Assembly: GCA_020634315.1 (NCBI GenBank)
Contig: JACKBV010000026.1
Location: forward strand, 5,068 to 69,067
Direction of reading: 5' to 3'
DNA length: 64,000 nt
DNA from: Ardenticatenaceae bacterium
Lineage (GTDB): Bacteria > Chloroflexota > Anaerolineae > Promineifilales > Promineifilaceae
The notes beneath the pieces are model-generated. The model was given only the letters and a program-made list of their open reading frames with translations, was not told where the DNA came from and made no database searches. Each line of letters opens with the position of its first letter. Position 1 is the first letter of the stretch. Shown here one piece after another: positions 49,048 through 57,209 of the stretch. The position numbers were made by a program, and so were the translations under genes.

Positions 49048-49933
49048 TCGGCTTATTGGCAAGGGGGAGCCTGTTTACATCATTGCCGAAATTGGCATTA
49101 ACCATAACGGCTCCCTGGAATTGGCGAAAAAATTGATTGATGGTGCCGCTTTTGCCGGAGCAGATGCCGTCAAGTTCCAGAAGCGCACGCCAGAACTGTG
49201 TGTGCCCCGTGAGCAGTGGGATGTGGAACGGGACACGCCCTGGGGGCGCATGACTTATATTGAATACAAGCACAAAATTGAGTTTGGCTACGATGCGTAT
49301 GCAGAAATTGATGAGTATTGCCGCCAGCGAGGCATTGCCTGGTTTGCCTCGTGTTGGGATGAGCCGTCGGTGAGTTTTATTGAGGCGTTTGCGCCGCCGC
49401 TGCATAAGGCGGCATCAGCTTCGCTGACTGACTTTCCGCTGCTGCGTGCCATGCGTGCCACAGGCAAGCCGTTGATGCTTTCTAGTGGGATGTCGGAGAT
49501 GGTGGAAATAGAAACGGCCGTTGCCACCCTCACCCCCGACAATTTGCTGCTGGCCCACTCCACATCTGCCTATCCTTGCCCGGTAGACAATCTCAACTTG
49601 CGCATGATCCACACATTGCAAAGACGATACCCAACCATTCCCATCGGATATTCTGGGCATGAGGTAGGGCTGGCTCCGACCTGGGCGGCCGTGGCTATGG
49701 GGGCAACCTTTGTCGAACGGCACATTACACTTGACCGTGCCATGTGGGGCAGCGACCAGGCCGCTTCGGTGGAAATCATGGGACTGCACCACATGGTGCG
49801 TAACATTCGCGACATCGAACAGTCACTGGGTGATGGTGTGAAACGGGTTTACGCCTGTGAATTATCGGCACGATCCAAGCTGCGCCGGGTGGTTTCCACC
49901 AATGGGCATGGGCGCGAAGCGGTAAAAGGTTAG
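49013..49933 (+). CDS. NeuB-type sugar-acid synthase lacking the SAF domain
   Basis: 306 residues. The TIM-barrel opening IAEIGINHNGSLELAKKLIDGAAFAGADAVKFQ, LMLSSGMSE, HSTSAYPCP, GYSGHE and ERHITLDRAMWGSDQAAS are diagnostic of sialic/legionaminic/pseudaminic acid synthases, which condense phosphoenolpyruvate with an amino-sugar aldehyde. Typical family members are about 345 residues with a C-terminal SAF (antifreeze-like) domain. This one ends at the linker (ARSKLRRVV), so that domain is missing. It has a good GGAAGAG ribosome-binding site inside the kdsC-like gene. Confidence 0.92.
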   Translation: MNQSVVNVEVGDRLIGKGEPVYIIAEIGINHNGSLELAKKLIDGAAFAGADAVKFQKRTPELCVPREQWDVERDTPWGRMTYIEYKHKIEFGYDAYAEIDEYCRQRGIAWFASCWDEPSVSFIEAFAPPLHKAASASLTDFPLLRAMRATGKPLMLSSGMSEMVEIETAVATLTPDNLLLAHSTSAYPCPVDNLNLRMIHTLQRRYPTIPIGYSGHEVGLAPTWAAVAMGATFVERHITLDRAMWGSDQAASVEIMGLHHMVRNIRDIEQSLGDGVKRVYACELSARSKLRRVVSTNGHGREAVKG

Positions 49934-49935
49934 CC

Positions 49936-51051
49936 ATGCAGGTGCGTCAAATCGACACGAGTAACAAGCAGGACGTGCAAAAGTTCGTCAGCTTCCCCTT
50001 TGCCTTGTACCGTGACTGTGCGCAATGGGTTCCGCCATTGTGGAACGATGCCGCCACCATTCTTAACCGTGACAAACACCCTTTTTACGCACACTCAACG
50101 GCCGATTTTTTCCTGGCAGAGACGAATGGGCAGGTTGTGGGGCGCATCGCCGCATTGGAAAATCGGCGTTACAACAGTTACAAAGGGAGCCAAACCGCCT
50201 TCTTTGGCTATTTTGAGGCGGTAAACGACAACGACGTTGCCGACCGTCTCTTTGCGGCGGTTTTTGCCTGGGCTAAAGAGCGTAAGCTCGAAAACGTCAT
50301 TGGTCCGCGTGGTGTCATTGGCATTGATGGCAGTGTGTTGGTAGAAGGATTTGAACACCGCCCGGCGCTGACGATTCCCTATAACTTTCCCTATTACGAT
50401 GGGCTAATCCGGCGGGCCGGGTTCACCAAGCTAACCGATTTGTTGTCCGGTTATTTGCCCGGCAATCATACCCTGCCGCCGCGTATGCACACGATTGCCG
50501 ACAAAATGAAGCAGCGGCGCGGTTTTTGGGTGAAGCGCTTTGCTTCCAAACGAGAAATTCGGCGTTGGATTCCGCGTATCATGACGGTTCACCAGGAAGC
50601 GTTTAGCCAGACGCGCAGTTTTTACCCGCCGACCAGGGATGAAGTGCAGCAGGTGATTGGTACGGTGCTGGCGATTGTAGACCCGCGCCTGGTGAAGCTG
50701 GTGATGAAGGGGGATGAGATTGCCGGGTTTATCCTGGCGTATCATGATGTGTCGGCGGGGTTGCAGCGAGCAAACGGCCGTATCTGGCCCACCGGTTGGC
50801 TGCACATCTTGCGCGAACGGCAGCGCACTCCCTGGCTAAACATCAATGGGCTGGGATTGCTGCCCCAATACCAGGGGCTGGGCGCCAATGCCATTCTCTA
50901 TACCGAACTAGAAAAGACAGTAAAAGCGTCAAACATCGAGCACATTGACGTGGTGCAGGTTGATGAAGCCAATTTTAAGAGTTACGCCGACATGGAAAAA
51001 ATTGGCGTGCGTTGGTACAAGCGCCATCGGCATTATCACCGTTCTTTATAA
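49936..51051 (+). CDS. GNAT-like acyltransferase of unknown substrate
   Basis: 371 residues. The C-terminal half looks like a GNAT fold (KGDEIAGFILAY, then INGLGLLPQYQGLGANAILYTELEK with a QGLGA acetyl-CoA loop). The N-terminal half has a second degenerate unit (ETNGQVVGRIAALENRRYN, with FFGYFE). Related proteins are widespread but uncharacterised. It begins 2 bp after the NeuB-like stop, so N-acylation of the amino sugar is an attractive but unproven role. Confidence 0.7.
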   Translation: MQVRQIDTSNKQDVQKFVSFPFALYRDCAQWVPPLWNDAATILNRDKHPFYAHSTADFFLAETNGQVVGRIAALENRRYNSYKGSQTAFFGYFEAVNDNDVADRLFAAVFAWAKERKLENVIGPRGVIGIDGSVLVEGFEHRPALTIPYNFPYYDGLIRRAGFTKLTDLLSGYLPGNHTLPPRMHTIADKMKQRRGFWVKRFASKREIRRWIPRIMTVHQEAFSQTRSFYPPTRDEVQQVIGTVLAIVDPRLVKLVMKGDEIAGFILAYHDVSAGLQRANGRIWPTGWLHILRERQRTPWLNINGLGLLPQYQGLGANAILYTELEKTVKASNIEHIDVVQVDEANFKSYADMEKIGVRWYKRHRHYHRSL

Positions 51052-51170
51052 TCCCTTTCCCTTTTCCAGATTCGTGAGCTGCCGCACTACCGGGTGCGGT
51101 AACAACCCATCTCCCGGACGTGGTCATCGACACATCTGTTGCGGGAGGCTGTTTTTGTAGGAGGCGTGAG

Positions 51171-52112
51171 ATGACTGCTATTCCCGATGTCCCTTATCAG
51201 GATTCATTATCCTGGTTGTATCCACCTGTTTTGCAAGAAAACTGGCGCAATACGGCGCAAAGACGCCTTAATGAGGCGTTGGCAAACGCTTTGCGCATCC
51301 CCTTTACGGACCAATCTCGCTTTGTCTTTTTCAGTGATTTGCATCGTGGCAATGGCGCACGTACAGATTTGTTTATGCCAAACAAGCCGCTATTTTTGCG
51401 TGCGCTGCGCCATTATTACACGCAGGGATACACGTATGTTGAAGTGGGGGATGGCGACGAGTTGTGGCTGCATTATGACCTTGCCGCCATTCGCCGCGCC
51501 CATGGGGCTGTGTTTGATCTTTTGCACCAATTTTATGCGGGACGGCGGCTGTTTTTGCTTTATGGCAACCATGATATGCGCGAGAACGGCCGTTCCCCAC
51601 GCCGCAAAGATGGCATTCCTGTTCATGAAAGCGTGCTGCTGCATCACCAGGACAACGGGCAAACCATTTTCGTTTGCCACGGCCATCAGGCCGACTTGAC
51701 CAGCGAACGCTTTTACGCCATCACGCGCATGGCAAACCGCCATGTTTGGCGCTATTTGCGGCAGTTGGGTCTGGGGCAGGTGCAGGCAAATGGGACTGGC
51801 AGCCATTATCGCCTGGAGCGGATACCGAAAACGCTGCGTGCCTGGATGCATGCACAGCCGCGCCGCATTGAGCAGCGTTTGTTGGAATGGTCGGCGGCGC
51901 AGCGGCAGCCTTTGATTTGTGGGCATACGCACTTTGCTGCCTGGTCGGAAAACGGCCGTCAACCCTACTTCAACACGGGCAACGGCATTCACCCTGGCGT
52001 GCTCACCGGTCTTGAAATTGGCGACGGGGCGATACACGAGGTGCGCTGGTTGTGGGATGGGCAGCACGCTCGACGCGAAAGTATGCGCCAGCAGCCGCTT
52101 GCCGCATTGTAA
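51171..52112 (+). CDS. Calcineurin-like metallophosphoesterase (LpxH-like)
   Basis: 313 residues from the ATG at 51171 (TAGGAGG upstream; a longer frame to 51120 is rejected). Metal-ligand blocks are FFSDLHRGNGAR, EVGDGDELWLHYD, LYGNHDMREN, VCHGHQADL and CGHTHFAAW, the complete set for a binuclear phosphoesterase. The order and spacing recall UDP-2,3-diacylglucosamine hydrolase-like enzymes, but without lipid-A genes nearby the substrate is open. It stands 119 bp after the GNAT-like gene. Confidence 0.88.
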   Translation: MTAIPDVPYQDSLSWLYPPVLQENWRNTAQRRLNEALANALRIPFTDQSRFVFFSDLHRGNGARTDLFMPNKPLFLRALRHYYTQGYTYVEVGDGDELWLHYDLAAIRRAHGAVFDLLHQFYAGRRLFLLYGNHDMRENGRSPRRKDGIPVHESVLLHHQDNGQTIFVCHGHQADLTSERFYAITRMANRHVWRYLRQLGLGQVQANGTGSHYRLERIPKTLRAWMHAQPRRIEQRLLEWSAAQRQPLICGHTHFAAWSENGRQPYFNTGNGIHPGVLTGLEIGDGAIHEVRWLWDGQHARRESMRQQPLAAL

Positions 52113-52151
52113 TGTTATGGTTTTGTTAACGCGTGTTATGGTTTTGTAAAC
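52113..52151. repeat. 21-bp-phased direct repeat
   Basis: TGTTATGGTTTTGTTAAC (52113-52130) and TGTTATGGTTTTGTAAAC (52134-52151) differ by one base and are spaced by exactly two helical turns. They lie directly after the phosphoesterase stop and about 105 bp upstream of the next gene, a typical arrangement for a tandem transcription-factor site. Confidence 0.55.
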
Positions 52152-52256
52152 AAGCTCCAAAAGCGGATGCAATCGACATATGATTTGGCGTATAGGCAGC
52201 TGAAATGGGTTGTTATTTGCCATTCATGAAGTTGCAATATCTTTTTTGGAGAAAAC

Positions 52257-53336
52257 ATGGACAGAACACGCACGCTATTTGTGGTTATTTTGGGGGTAAC
52301 GGCCGTTACCATTCTCGGCATCTTCCTTTTTCGCCCCAAACCCGATCCCGTCGTTGGCCTGGTCGGGTCAGAAAAAATCCCCTTCTTTCAAGATGAACGC
52401 GTTCAGGAAGCACTGCGCCGCAATGGGCTAGACGTAACCGTACACAAAGCCGGCTCCCGCGAAATCGCCACCGAATTTAACCTGGACGAATACGACTTTG
52501 TTTTTCCGGCCGGTGTCCCTGCCGCGCAAAAAATCCAGCAGGAAACCGGCGTCAGCACATCCTACAATCCCTTCTTCACGCCGATGGCTATTGCTTCGTG
52601 GAAACCGATTGCCGACCTCTTTGTGCAGCAAGGCATCGCCCGCGACGAAGGTGGCTATTACCTGCTCGACATGGAAAAGCTGCTGCCGCTGCTGCAAAAC
52701 GAAGTGCGCTGGAATGAGCTGCAAGGCAATACCACCTTTCCCGTCAACCAGAGCATCCTCATCCGCTCTACCGATGTGCGCAAATCCAACTCGGCGGCCA
52801 TGTACCTGGGCTTAATGAGTTATGTTGCCAACGATAACAACATCATCCAGACCATGAACGACGCGCAGCCCTACATGTCCTTCTTATCTGACCTGTTTTT
52901 GCGCCAGGGGCTGCTGGCGAGCAGTTCTCAGGAACCGTTCGAGGATTATTTGGTGCAAGGCATGGGGCATTCGCCAATTGTCATGATTTACGAGGCGCAG
53001 TTTATCGCCCAGGCAGCCCTGGATAACGGCACTATCTTGCCGGAAATGGTGCTCATGTATCCTTCGCCAACCATCTTCACCAAGCATATTCTCATTCCCT
53101 TCAGCGAAGGCGGAGAGAAGCTGGGCCAGGTTTTAGAAACAGACCCCGAACTGCAAAAACTGGCAATTGAGTATGGCTTGCGCAATAGTAACCTGGCTGA
53201 GTTTCGCCAATTTACGGCCGATCACAACATCGCTCTCCCAGACACCATTGTCAATGTCATCGAGCCGCCCAGCTATGAAGTGTTGGAAGGCATCATCCAG
53301 GCAATTGAGCAAATTTACCAACAACAAGGAGGGTGA
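52257..53336 (+). CDS. Membrane-anchored binding-protein-like protein
   Basis: 359 residues. One N-terminal helix (about 7-24) is followed by an extracytoplasmic domain with the rhythm of a type-2 periplasmic binding protein (VVGLVGSEKIPFF, then EYDFVFPAGVPAAQKIQQE, LVQGMGHSPIVMIYEAQFIA). It has no lipobox and no permease nearby. Ribosome-binding site TTTGGAG. It is immediately followed by a binding-protein/VWA lipoprotein, so the two probably form a complex at the cell surface. No specific function is recognised. Confidence 0.65.
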   Translation: MDRTRTLFVVILGVTAVTILGIFLFRPKPDPVVGLVGSEKIPFFQDERVQEALRRNGLDVTVHKAGSREIATEFNLDEYDFVFPAGVPAAQKIQQETGVSTSYNPFFTPMAIASWKPIADLFVQQGIARDEGGYYLLDMEKLLPLLQNEVRWNELQGNTTFPVNQSILIRSTDVRKSNSAAMYLGLMSYVANDNNIIQTMNDAQPYMSFLSDLFLRQGLLASSSQEPFEDYLVQGMGHSPIVMIYEAQFIAQAALDNGTILPEMVLMYPSPTIFTKHILIPFSEGGEKLGQVLETDPELQKLAIEYGLRNSNLAEFRQFTADHNIALPDTIVNVIEPPSYEVLEGIIQAIEQIYQQQGG

Positions 53337-53338
53337 CA

Positions 53339-54919
53339 ATGAGTAGCAAACGTTATTTTCCCTTTTTCCTTTTGCTAATAACTTTTTCCCTGATCCTACT
53401 GCTGATTCCTGGCTGTAGTCTGGTCAGTGGCGCAGAAACGATGACGGTGCTTGCCGGTTCGGAATTAAAAGACATCGAACCCTTGTTAGACCAGATTGAG
53501 AAAGAAACCGGTGTGCGCTTGCAGTTTGAATACATTGGCACGCTGGATGGCGCAGAAAAACTGCTCTCTGGCGCGGAATATGACCTGGCCTGGTTCTCGC
53601 ATGGTAAATACTTGACGCTGCTGCAAGGTGGGCGCGGTTTGGTGGTGACACAAGAGAAGACGATGTTGTCGCCGGTGATTATGGGCATTAAAGAGAGCAA
53701 GGCGCGTGAATTTGGTTGGGTGGATAACCCGAATGTGACCTGGCAAGACATTGCCGACAAGGCCAGCAGTGGCGAACTGCGTTACGCAATGACCAATCCG
53801 GCCGCGTCTAACTCTGGCTTTACGGCGTTGATTGGTGTGGCGACGGCTCTCACCGGCAGCAGCGATGCCATTAACGCGGGCGATGTGAATGTGCCCGCTC
53901 TGCAAGCGTTTTTTAAGGGGCAGGCGTTGACGGCGGGCAGTTCGGGCTGGCTGGCCGAGAATTATGTCAGTGCAGAAGATGATTTGGATGGCCTGATCAA
54001 TTATGAATCGGTGCTGCTGTCGCTGAATGAGAGCGGCGACCTGCGCGAAGATTTGGTGCTCATTTATCCCAAGGAAGGGATTATCACGGCCGATTATCCT
54101 TTGATGCTGTTAAACGCGGAGAAACAAGAGCAGTACGACACTTTGATCACCTACCTGCGCTCGCCGGAATTTCAAGAGGAGATGATGCGCACGACGTTAC
54201 GCCGCCCGGTGGTTCCTGGGATTCAGCTAGACGGCCGTATCCCCAATCCGCTCCTGGTGGAACTGCCCTTTCCCAACAGCGTGGACATCATCGACAGCCT
54301 CCTCTTCTCATACCTGGATGAGCAGCGCGTACCCGCCCATGCCATCTTTGTGCTGGATGTCAGCGGTTCGATGGAAGGCAATGGCATTACCGACCTGAAA
54401 ACGGCGATGAACAACCTCACCGGGTTGGACAGCTCCTTGACTGGCCGTTTTGCCCGCTTCCGCGAACGAGAAATGATCACCGTCATTGCCTTCAGCGACT
54501 ATGTGCAGACCGTGCAGGTCTTTACGATTGATGACGCCAATTCGCAGGGGGAAGCGATGCAAGAAGTGCGCACGTTTGTCAATCGCTTAGATGCGGATGG
54601 CGGCACGGCCATCTACACTGCGCTGACGGAAGCGTATCGCCTGGCACAAGAGGCGCAGCAGCAAGACCCGGATCGTTACTACTCTATCGTTTTAATGAGT
54701 GACGGCGAAAATACGGATGGGCTGAGTCCACGCGATTTCCAGCGGTATTATGAAGGGCTGCCAGCAGAAGCGCGGAACATTCGCACGTTTACCGTCCTCT
54801 TTGGCAATGCGGACGAGGACACGATGACCGACATTGCTGACCTGACTGGCGGCCGTGTATTTGACAGCACGGAAGAGTCGCTCAGCCTCATCTTTAAGCA
54901 GATTCGCGGGTATCAATAA
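53339..54919 (+). CDS. Lipoprotein with binding-protein-like and VWA domains
   Basis: 526 residues from the ATG at 53339, which has AAGGAGG at ideal distance. An in-frame GTG at 53333 overlaps the previous stop and is less likely. A lipoprotein signal ends LLIPGCS (Cys about 26). Residues about 33-310 resemble an extracellular solute-binding protein (VLAGSELKDIEPLLDQIEKETGV, GAEYDLAWFS). Residues about 335-526 are a von Willebrand A domain with the MIDAS DVSGSMEGN, a Thr in DADGGTAIY and LMSDGENTDG. VWA domains bind protein ligands through a divalent metal. Fusion of a solute-binding fold to VWA suggests a surface receptor or chaperone rather than a nutrient transporter. Confidence 0.82.
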   Translation: MSSKRYFPFFLLLITFSLILLLIPGCSLVSGAETMTVLAGSELKDIEPLLDQIEKETGVRLQFEYIGTLDGAEKLLSGAEYDLAWFSHGKYLTLLQGGRGLVVTQEKTMLSPVIMGIKESKAREFGWVDNPNVTWQDIADKASSGELRYAMTNPAASNSGFTALIGVATALTGSSDAINAGDVNVPALQAFFKGQALTAGSSGWLAENYVSAEDDLDGLINYESVLLSLNESGDLREDLVLIYPKEGIITADYPLMLLNAEKQEQYDTLITYLRSPEFQEEMMRTTLRRPVVPGIQLDGRIPNPLLVELPFPNSVDIIDSLLFSYLDEQRVPAHAIFVLDVSGSMEGNGITDLKTAMNNLTGLDSSLTGRFARFREREMITVIAFSDYVQTVQVFTIDDANSQGEAMQEVRTFVNRLDADGGTAIYTALTEAYRLAQEAQQQDPDRYYSIVLMSDGENTDGLSPRDFQRYYEGLPAEARNIRTFTVLFGNADEDTMTDIADLTGGRVFDSTEESLSLIFKQIRGYQ

Positions 54920-54956
54920 TTGGTGTAATCGGTTTGTTCTCAGACTTTATGGGCAG

Positions 54957-55003
54957 CGCGGAGACGCAGAGACATATGATAGAAAAGCCTCTGCGTCTCC
55001 GCG
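54957..55003. terminator. Hairpin between convergent genes
   Basis: CGCGGAGACGCAGA (54957-54970) and its complement (54990-55003) with a 19-nt loop, between the convergent VWA and DUF364 genes. It could end transcription from both sides, though neither side has a strong U-run. Confidence 0.5.
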
Positions 55004-55018
55004 TCTCTGCGCGAGATA

Positions 55019-55759
55019 TTAAACCATTGTCACCAGACGAACCCCGCCTTTGCGCACCTGGCGAAATACGGCTCCTTGTTGAATCAGGTGCAGGACGGGA
55101 GCAACGGCCGTTACCACCGCCCCCGACAACATCGCTATGCCATAATCAAACAGCAAAGGGTGTAACGGCGTACTTGGCCCCAGCAGCAGCACCTGCGACC
55201 CTGGTTTGCGCAGCGCCAACAGCCCATCCAGTGTGCCATTGAGCAGCGTCATGCTGGTCACAGCCAGCACATCGGCCTGTGGCACAATGTCCACCGCTGC
55301 CTCTGCCGGATATTCGCCCGGCCCCGGATTTTGTTCCAGCACAAATAACTGTCCCACCTGTGGCCGTAAAGCATCAATGAATGGGAAGTGGCCGACGAGC
55401 GCGACGGTTTTGCCCGTGCCCGCCTCGGCAATGACATGTTCCGCGTTCCGTTCCACCCAGCGTTCTGGCAGTGGTGGCAGTAAGGCATTAATCGCTGCCA
55501 TGCCAATGCTGCGCAATGTCAGATTATCTGTGGCTGCCAGTGCGGCCAATTCGTGCCCCGACAGGTGTTGCAGTTTGCCCGCATTGGGGACATCCACTTC
55601 GCCATGTGGACGATTGCCGACAAGTGTGGAGGCGAGGCCACAACGTTGTTCTCCGGCTACTTTGACGGAAACGGCCGTCCAGTGCAGCCCAATGGTCACA
55701 CCAATCGTCTCACCCTCTGGCACAACGGTTAACAACTCATCAATTAACTTCATCTTCAA
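55019..55759 (-). CDS. DUF364 / DUF4213 protein (putative heavy-metal chelation)
   Basis: 246 residues. The N-terminal portion (IGVTIGLHWTAVSVKVAG ... CGLASTLVG) matches the DUF4213 opening. The C-terminal portion (VGHFPFIDALRPQVGQLFVLEQNP, DVLAVTSMTLLNGTLDGLL, VLLLGPSTPLHPLLFDYGI) matches DUF364, a Rossmann-like domain proposed to bind heavy metals. Function is not established. It lies directly after the GntR/binding-protein regulator of the molybdenum enzyme region on the same strand, so a role in molybdenum or metal supply is plausible. Confidence 0.82.
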   Translation of the reverse strand: MKMKLIDELLTVVPEGETIGVTIGLHWTAVSVKVAGEQRCGLASTLVGNRPHGEVDVPNAGKLQHLSGHELAALAATDNLTLRSIGMAAINALLPPLPERWVERNAEHVIAEAGTGKTVALVGHFPFIDALRPQVGQLFVLEQNPGPGEYPAEAAVDIVPQADVLAVTSMTLLNGTLDGLLALRKPGSQVLLLGPSTPLHPLLFDYGIAMLSGAVVTAVAPVLHLIQQGAVFRQVRKGGVRLVTMV

Positions 55760-55812
55760 CTTCCTTGAGCATGGTTGGGATGAGGAGAAAAATCTTCATT
55801 CCCCAGCAGGCG

Positions 55813-56892
55813 TTAATTTACCCACACCATTTGCCCTGTTTCGGTTATGTCATAACCCCCTAAATCGGTGATCGCTTTGTGTGCTTCCGCCGATTTCAGC
55901 CATTGTACCAATGTTTGCACACCGGGCATCGCCCATGCTTCTTCCGTAATCACCAGGTCGTAGCGCTCTGTTGTCTGCAAAACAAAATCGAGGCCATAAG
56001 CCAGTGCTGCCGCTTCCACCCCCAGGCCAACATCTGCCTGTCCTTCGGCGACTGCGCCCGCTACCTGCAAATGCGTCTTGACCTCTTCTTCGTACCCCTG
56101 GATGAAAGCTGGATTGACGCCTAACTGCTGACAGCGCATGTCCAGCCAGAGGCGTGTGCCTGCACCTGTTTGGCGATTGATGAAGCGGATGTTTGGCTTT
56201 GTCAGGTCAGGCAGGTCATGAATTTGCAGCGGATTGCCGGGGAAGACGATTAAACCGAGGCGGCGATGGGCGAGGGTGAGCATGGCGACGCGGCGACCAG
56301 GCAGCATGCGTGTGATGAATGGTTCGTTGTAACAGTTGCTGTCTGCGTCCCACAAATGGCAGCCGGCAATGTCGGCTCCTTGTCGCGCCAGTGCCATCAA
56401 CCCGCCCATGCTGCCCACAAATGTGACACTCAGTTCGTAATCGGGAGCCAGATCAGGGAAACGGCCGTCTATCAGCGAAATAATCGGATCATGGCTGCCC
56501 ACAAAGCGCAGCAGCTTTTTCGGCGGCGCTTCCGGATCGCCAAAACGGGATTGCCAACGCGCCAACACATCTCGCGTCGCCTCTTCCGTCTCCTTTGGCG
56601 TATATCCGGCAGCCATCATTTCCAGGAGAAACGCCTCCACACGATTGACTAATGTAGCTCGCCGCAGCGTCGTCTGCGTGACCGCAGGCGAGGCCACGCG
56701 TGTTCCTTGCCCTACCTGAGTGCTGATCAACCCTTGCAGCGTCAACTCCCGATAAGCACGCTGCACCGTGCCAGGGGCGCAGCCCCACCGTTTTGACATG
56801 CTGCGCACAGATGGCAGACTGTCCCCCACCTTTAGGGTTCCATTCATGATGTTTTGCCTGATTTCAGCGGTTATCTCTTTAAAAACGGACAT
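55813..56892 (-). CDS. GntR-type regulator fused to a binding-protein (PBP-like) domain
   Basis: 359 residues from the ATG at 56892 (AAGG upstream). Longer upstream starts would cover the -10 region. Residues 1-70 are a GntR winged helix (VGDSLPSVRSMSKRWGCAPGTVQRAYRELTLQGLI). Residues about 130-359 are a PBP-like domain of the type found in molybdate/tungstate-related regulators (DPIISLIDG, GSMGGLMALARQGADIAGCHL, RFINRQTGAGTRLWLD, ADVGLGVEAAALAYGLDFV). It probably senses molybdate or another small ligand and controls the divergent mop gene and itself through the palindrome between them. Confidence 0.88.
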   Translation of the reverse strand: MSVFKEITAEIRQNIMNGTLKVGDSLPSVRSMSKRWGCAPGTVQRAYRELTLQGLISTQVGQGTRVASPAVTQTTLRRATLVNRVEAFLLEMMAAGYTPKETEEATRDVLARWQSRFGDPEAPPKKLLRFVGSHDPIISLIDGRFPDLAPDYELSVTFVGSMGGLMALARQGADIAGCHLWDADSNCYNEPFITRMLPGRRVAMLTLAHRRLGLIVFPGNPLQIHDLPDLTKPNIRFINRQTGAGTRLWLDMRCQQLGVNPAFIQGYEEEVKTHLQVAGAVAEGQADVGLGVEAAALAYGLDFVLQTTERYDLVITEEAWAMPGVQTLVQWLKSAEAHKAITDLGGYDITETGQMVWVN

Positions 56893-56951
56893 GTTTACCT
56901 TGCCCTTTTGCCAGATTAAGGCCTTGCTTTTCGGCATGACTGTATACCCCA

Positions 56952-57013
56952 ATTGTACAGATTGTACTAAGTGTGTCAATTCAATTGACACACTCGCGGG
57001 GCGCTTTTATACT
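56952..57013. promoter_or_regulatory. Divergent promoters sharing a 25-bp palindrome
   Basis: AGTGTGTCAATT (56970-56981) and AATTGACACACT (56983-56994) form a perfect 12-bp-arm palindrome around one C. Each arm contains a -35. Rightward: TTGACA (56985-56990), 17 bp, TATACT (57008-57013) toward mop. Leftward: TTGACA (56979-56974), 16 bp, TACAAT (56957-56952) toward the GntR gene. A bound regulator would cover both -35 boxes. Confidence 0.8.
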
Positions 57014-57145
57014 TTGTTTGTGAGTCAGGCACGTAAGAACAAATCGATTGTGATTCACGAAATGTAATGAGTTTACCGTTCTTTTTTTCCCACGTTTGTA
57101 ACCCATTGTGCGCAAGAATGTGTGCAACGGTTTTGTTATTATGTT

Positions 57146-57185
57146 AAGGGGCAGCGTCACAACGCTGCCCCTTTCTGTTTTTCTT
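57146..57185 (+). terminator. Terminator-like hairpin in the mop leader (candidate attenuator)
   Basis: Perfect 11-bp arms AAGGGGCAGCG (57146-57156) and CGCTGCCCCTT (57163-57173) around a 6-nt loop, followed by TCTGTTTTTCTT. It lies about 130 nt downstream of the promoter and 25 nt before the mop start. All upstream genes are on the other strand, so its only evident target is the mop transcript itself. The 317-bp gap 56893-57209 otherwise contains the divergent promoters and this leader. Confidence 0.65.
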
Positions 57186-57209
57186 GACGGAGAAATTCTG
57201 GAGGTTAAC

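Noticed and set aside
57108..57209. Extended N-terminus for Mop from a GTG
   Set aside because: It would be read through the leader hairpin. The ATG at 57210 has a GGAGG and puts the cluster Cys at the numbering of the D. gigas enzyme.
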